Part shown: positions 62,786-64,000 of the stretch, piece after piece
How the letters are laid out: every line of letters starts with the position of its first letter
Numbering within the stretch: position 1 is the stretch's first letter
Assembly (NCBI GenBank): GCA_022842595.1
Contig: JALHPF010000002.1
Coordinates: 1-64,000, forward strand
DNA length: 64,000 bases
Reading direction: 5' to 3'
From: Rubrivivax sp.
Lineage (GTDB): Bacteria; Pseudomonadota; Gammaproteobacteria; Burkholderiales; Burkholderiaceae_C
Made by a program: the position numbers and the translations under genes
The notes under the pieces: generated by a model
Seen by the model: the letters and a program-made list of their open reading frames with translations, nothing else
The model's database searches: none
What the model was told of the DNA's origin: nothing

Positions 62786-64000
62786 ATGAGCGAACTTCTT
62801 CTCAACCACCTGGGCGGCCGCTGGACGGCCGGCACCGGCGCCGGCACGGCGCTGTTCGACCCCGTGCTCGGCGACGAGCTGGTGCGTGTCGACGCCACCG
62901 GGCTGGACCTGCCGGCCGGATTCGCCTTTGCCCGCGAACAGGGCGGTGCCGCCCTGCGCGCCCTGGGCTACCGCCAGCGCGCCGAGATGCTGGGCGCCAT
63001 CGTGAAGCTGCTGCAGGGCCACCGCGACGCGTACTACGAGATCGCCACGGCCAACAGCGGCACGGTGAAGAACGACTCGGCCGTGGACATCGACGGCGCC
63101 ATCTACACCCTGGGCACCTATGCCAAGCTGGGTGCTGGCCTGGGTGCTCAGCTGAAAAACTCACGCTTCCTGTTCGACGGCGAACCCGCCATGCTGGCCA
63201 AGGAAGGCGCGTTCCAGAGCCAGCATGTGCAACTGCCGGTGCGTGGCCTGGCGCTGTTCATCAATGCCTTCAACTTTCCGGCCTGGGGCCTGTGGGAAAA
63301 GGCCGCGCCGGCCTTGCTGGCGGGCGTGCCGGTGGTGGTGAAGCCCGCCACGGCCACGGCCTGGCTGACGCAACGCATGGTGCGTGACGTGGTCGACGCC
63401 GGCATCCTGCCTGCCGGTGCGCTGTCGGTCGTCTGCGGCAGTTCGGCCGGCCTGCTGGACGCGCTGCAGCCCTTCGACGTGCTGTCCTTCACCGGCAGCG
63501 CCGACACCGCCGCCACCATCCGCCGCCACGCCGCCGTGGCCGAACGTTCGGTGCGCGTGAACATCGAAGCCGACAGCATCAACAGCGCGCTGCTGCTGGA
63601 AGGCGAGGCGCCGGGCAGTGCCGCCTTCGAGCTGCTGGTGAAGGAAGTGGTGCGCGAGATGACGGTGAAGTCGGGGCAGAAATGCACGGCCATCCGCCGT
63701 GTGTTCGTGCCCGAGGCGGTGTACGCGTCGGCCGCGGAAGCCATCGGCGCCAGGCTGGCGAAGACGACGGTGGGCAACCCGCGCAACGACGCAGTCCGCA
63801 TGGGGGCCTTGGTCAGCCGCGCGCAGCTGGCGGCGGTGCAGCAAGGCCTGCAAGCCTTGAAGACGCAGACCGAGGTGCTGCACGACGGCGCCACGCATGC
63901 GCTGGTCGACGCCGACCCGGCGGTGGCCTGCTGCGTCGGCCCGACCCTGCTGGGCGCCAGGGACGCCGACGGGGCGCACCGGGTGCATGCCAGCGAGGTG
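62786..64000 (+). CDS. boxD: BoxD, 3,4-dehydroadipyl-CoA semialdehyde dehydrogenase (5' part)
   Basis: The frame starts at ATG 62786 (MSELLLNHLGGRWTAG) and runs open off the window after 405 codons; the family is about 515 residues long, so roughly the last fifth is missing. Aldehyde-dehydrogenase features are NAFNFPAWGLWEKAAPALL, VVKPATATAW, FTGSADTA, the general-base region VNIEADSINSALL and the catalytic Cys in KSGQKCTAIRR. It oxidises the semialdehyde formed by BoxC to 3,4-dehydroadipyl-CoA with NADP. Context with boxABC and boxR fixes the function better than sequence, which also resembles the PaaZ aldehyde dehydrogenase domain. Confidence 0.88.
   Translation, partial: MSELLLNHLGGRWTAGTGAGTALFDPVLGDELVRVDATGLDLPAGFAFAREQGGAALRALGYRQRAEMLGAIVKLLQGHRDAYYEIATANSGTVKNDSAVDIDGAIYTLGTYAKLGAGLGAQLKNSRFLFDGEPAMLAKEGAFQSQHVQLPVRGLALFINAFNFPAWGLWEKAAPALLAGVPVVVKPATATAWLTQRMVRDVVDAGILPAGALSVVCGSSAGLLDALQPFDVLSFTGSADTAATIRRHAAVAERSVRVNIEADSINSALLLEGEAPGSAAFELLVKEVVREMTVKSGQKCTAIRRVFVPEAVYASAAEAIGARLAKTTVGNPRNDAVRMGALVSRAQLAAVQQGLQALKTQTEVLHDGATHALVDADPAVACCVGPTLLGARDADGAHRVHASEV

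Overview
The window is GC-rich, densely packed, operon-organised DNA that looks like a chromosome of a metabolically versatile Betaproteobacterium, probably Burkholderiales (Rubrivivax/Leptothrix/Methylibium-like). The evidence is gene content: hyp hydrogenase maturation genes, Sox/Soe sulfite oxidation, the aerobic benzoyl-CoA (box) pathway with BoxR, a homodimeric AceE, and hairpin repeats of a kind I associate with this order. The species is not determined. No tRNA, rRNA, CRISPR array, transposase or phage gene was seen.

Layout. 1-2652: end of hypF, then hypC-hypD-hypE. 2699-4225: PaaK-like ligase on the minus strand. 4423-9805: acetyl-CoA-synthetase-like protein, E1 alpha, E1 beta and lipoyl E2 of a 2-oxoacid/acetoin dehydrogenase, and an acyl carrier protein, preceded by an FNR-type box and a five-codon leader ORF. 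9895-13034: serine hydrolase, alpha/beta hydrolase, small membrane protein. 13076-16887: binding protein and hybrid kinase operon. 17532-20183: orphan aceE. 20262-24595: ankyrin protein, LytS/LytTR pair, second serine hydrolase.

24704-47939 is the most interesting region. A soxCD-like sulfite dehydrogenase pair, a histidine kinase and an NtrC-type activator are followed by a stand-alone cyclic-nucleotide-binding-like (cNMP) domain. A minus-strand operon (SulP transporter, SoeA, SoeB, SoeC, TauE/SafE exporter) is divergent from a plus-strand operon: Rieske oxygenase alpha and beta, reductase, a Rieske ferredoxin fused to a cNMP domain, a NitT/TauT-type binding protein, a permease fused to a cNMP domain, ATPase, permease, ATPase, a metal-site-less amidohydrolase homologue, GNAT and a small ORF. 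The 437 bp between the two operons carry a sigma-54 promoter in each direction and six GTTTC/GAAAC half-sites. I infer an unassigned pathway that imports an organosulfonate, cleaves it oxygenatively and disposes of the sulfite by oxidation and export. The shared cNMP-like domain in three different proteins and an asymmetric two-ATPase importer are the unusual parts.

48077-52325: MaoC-like hydratase, RluA-type pseudouridine synthase, TrhO, amidase. 52363-64000: the benzoyl-CoA box pathway: thiolase, 3-hydroxyacyl-CoA dehydrogenase and enoyl-CoA hydratase (lower pathway), a 640-bp palindrome-rich gap, boxA, boxB, boxC and boxR on the minus strand, then a divergent DUF4863 gene and the start of boxD. 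Promoters with nearby TGCA-type repeats suggest BoxR autoregulation and control of the whole set.
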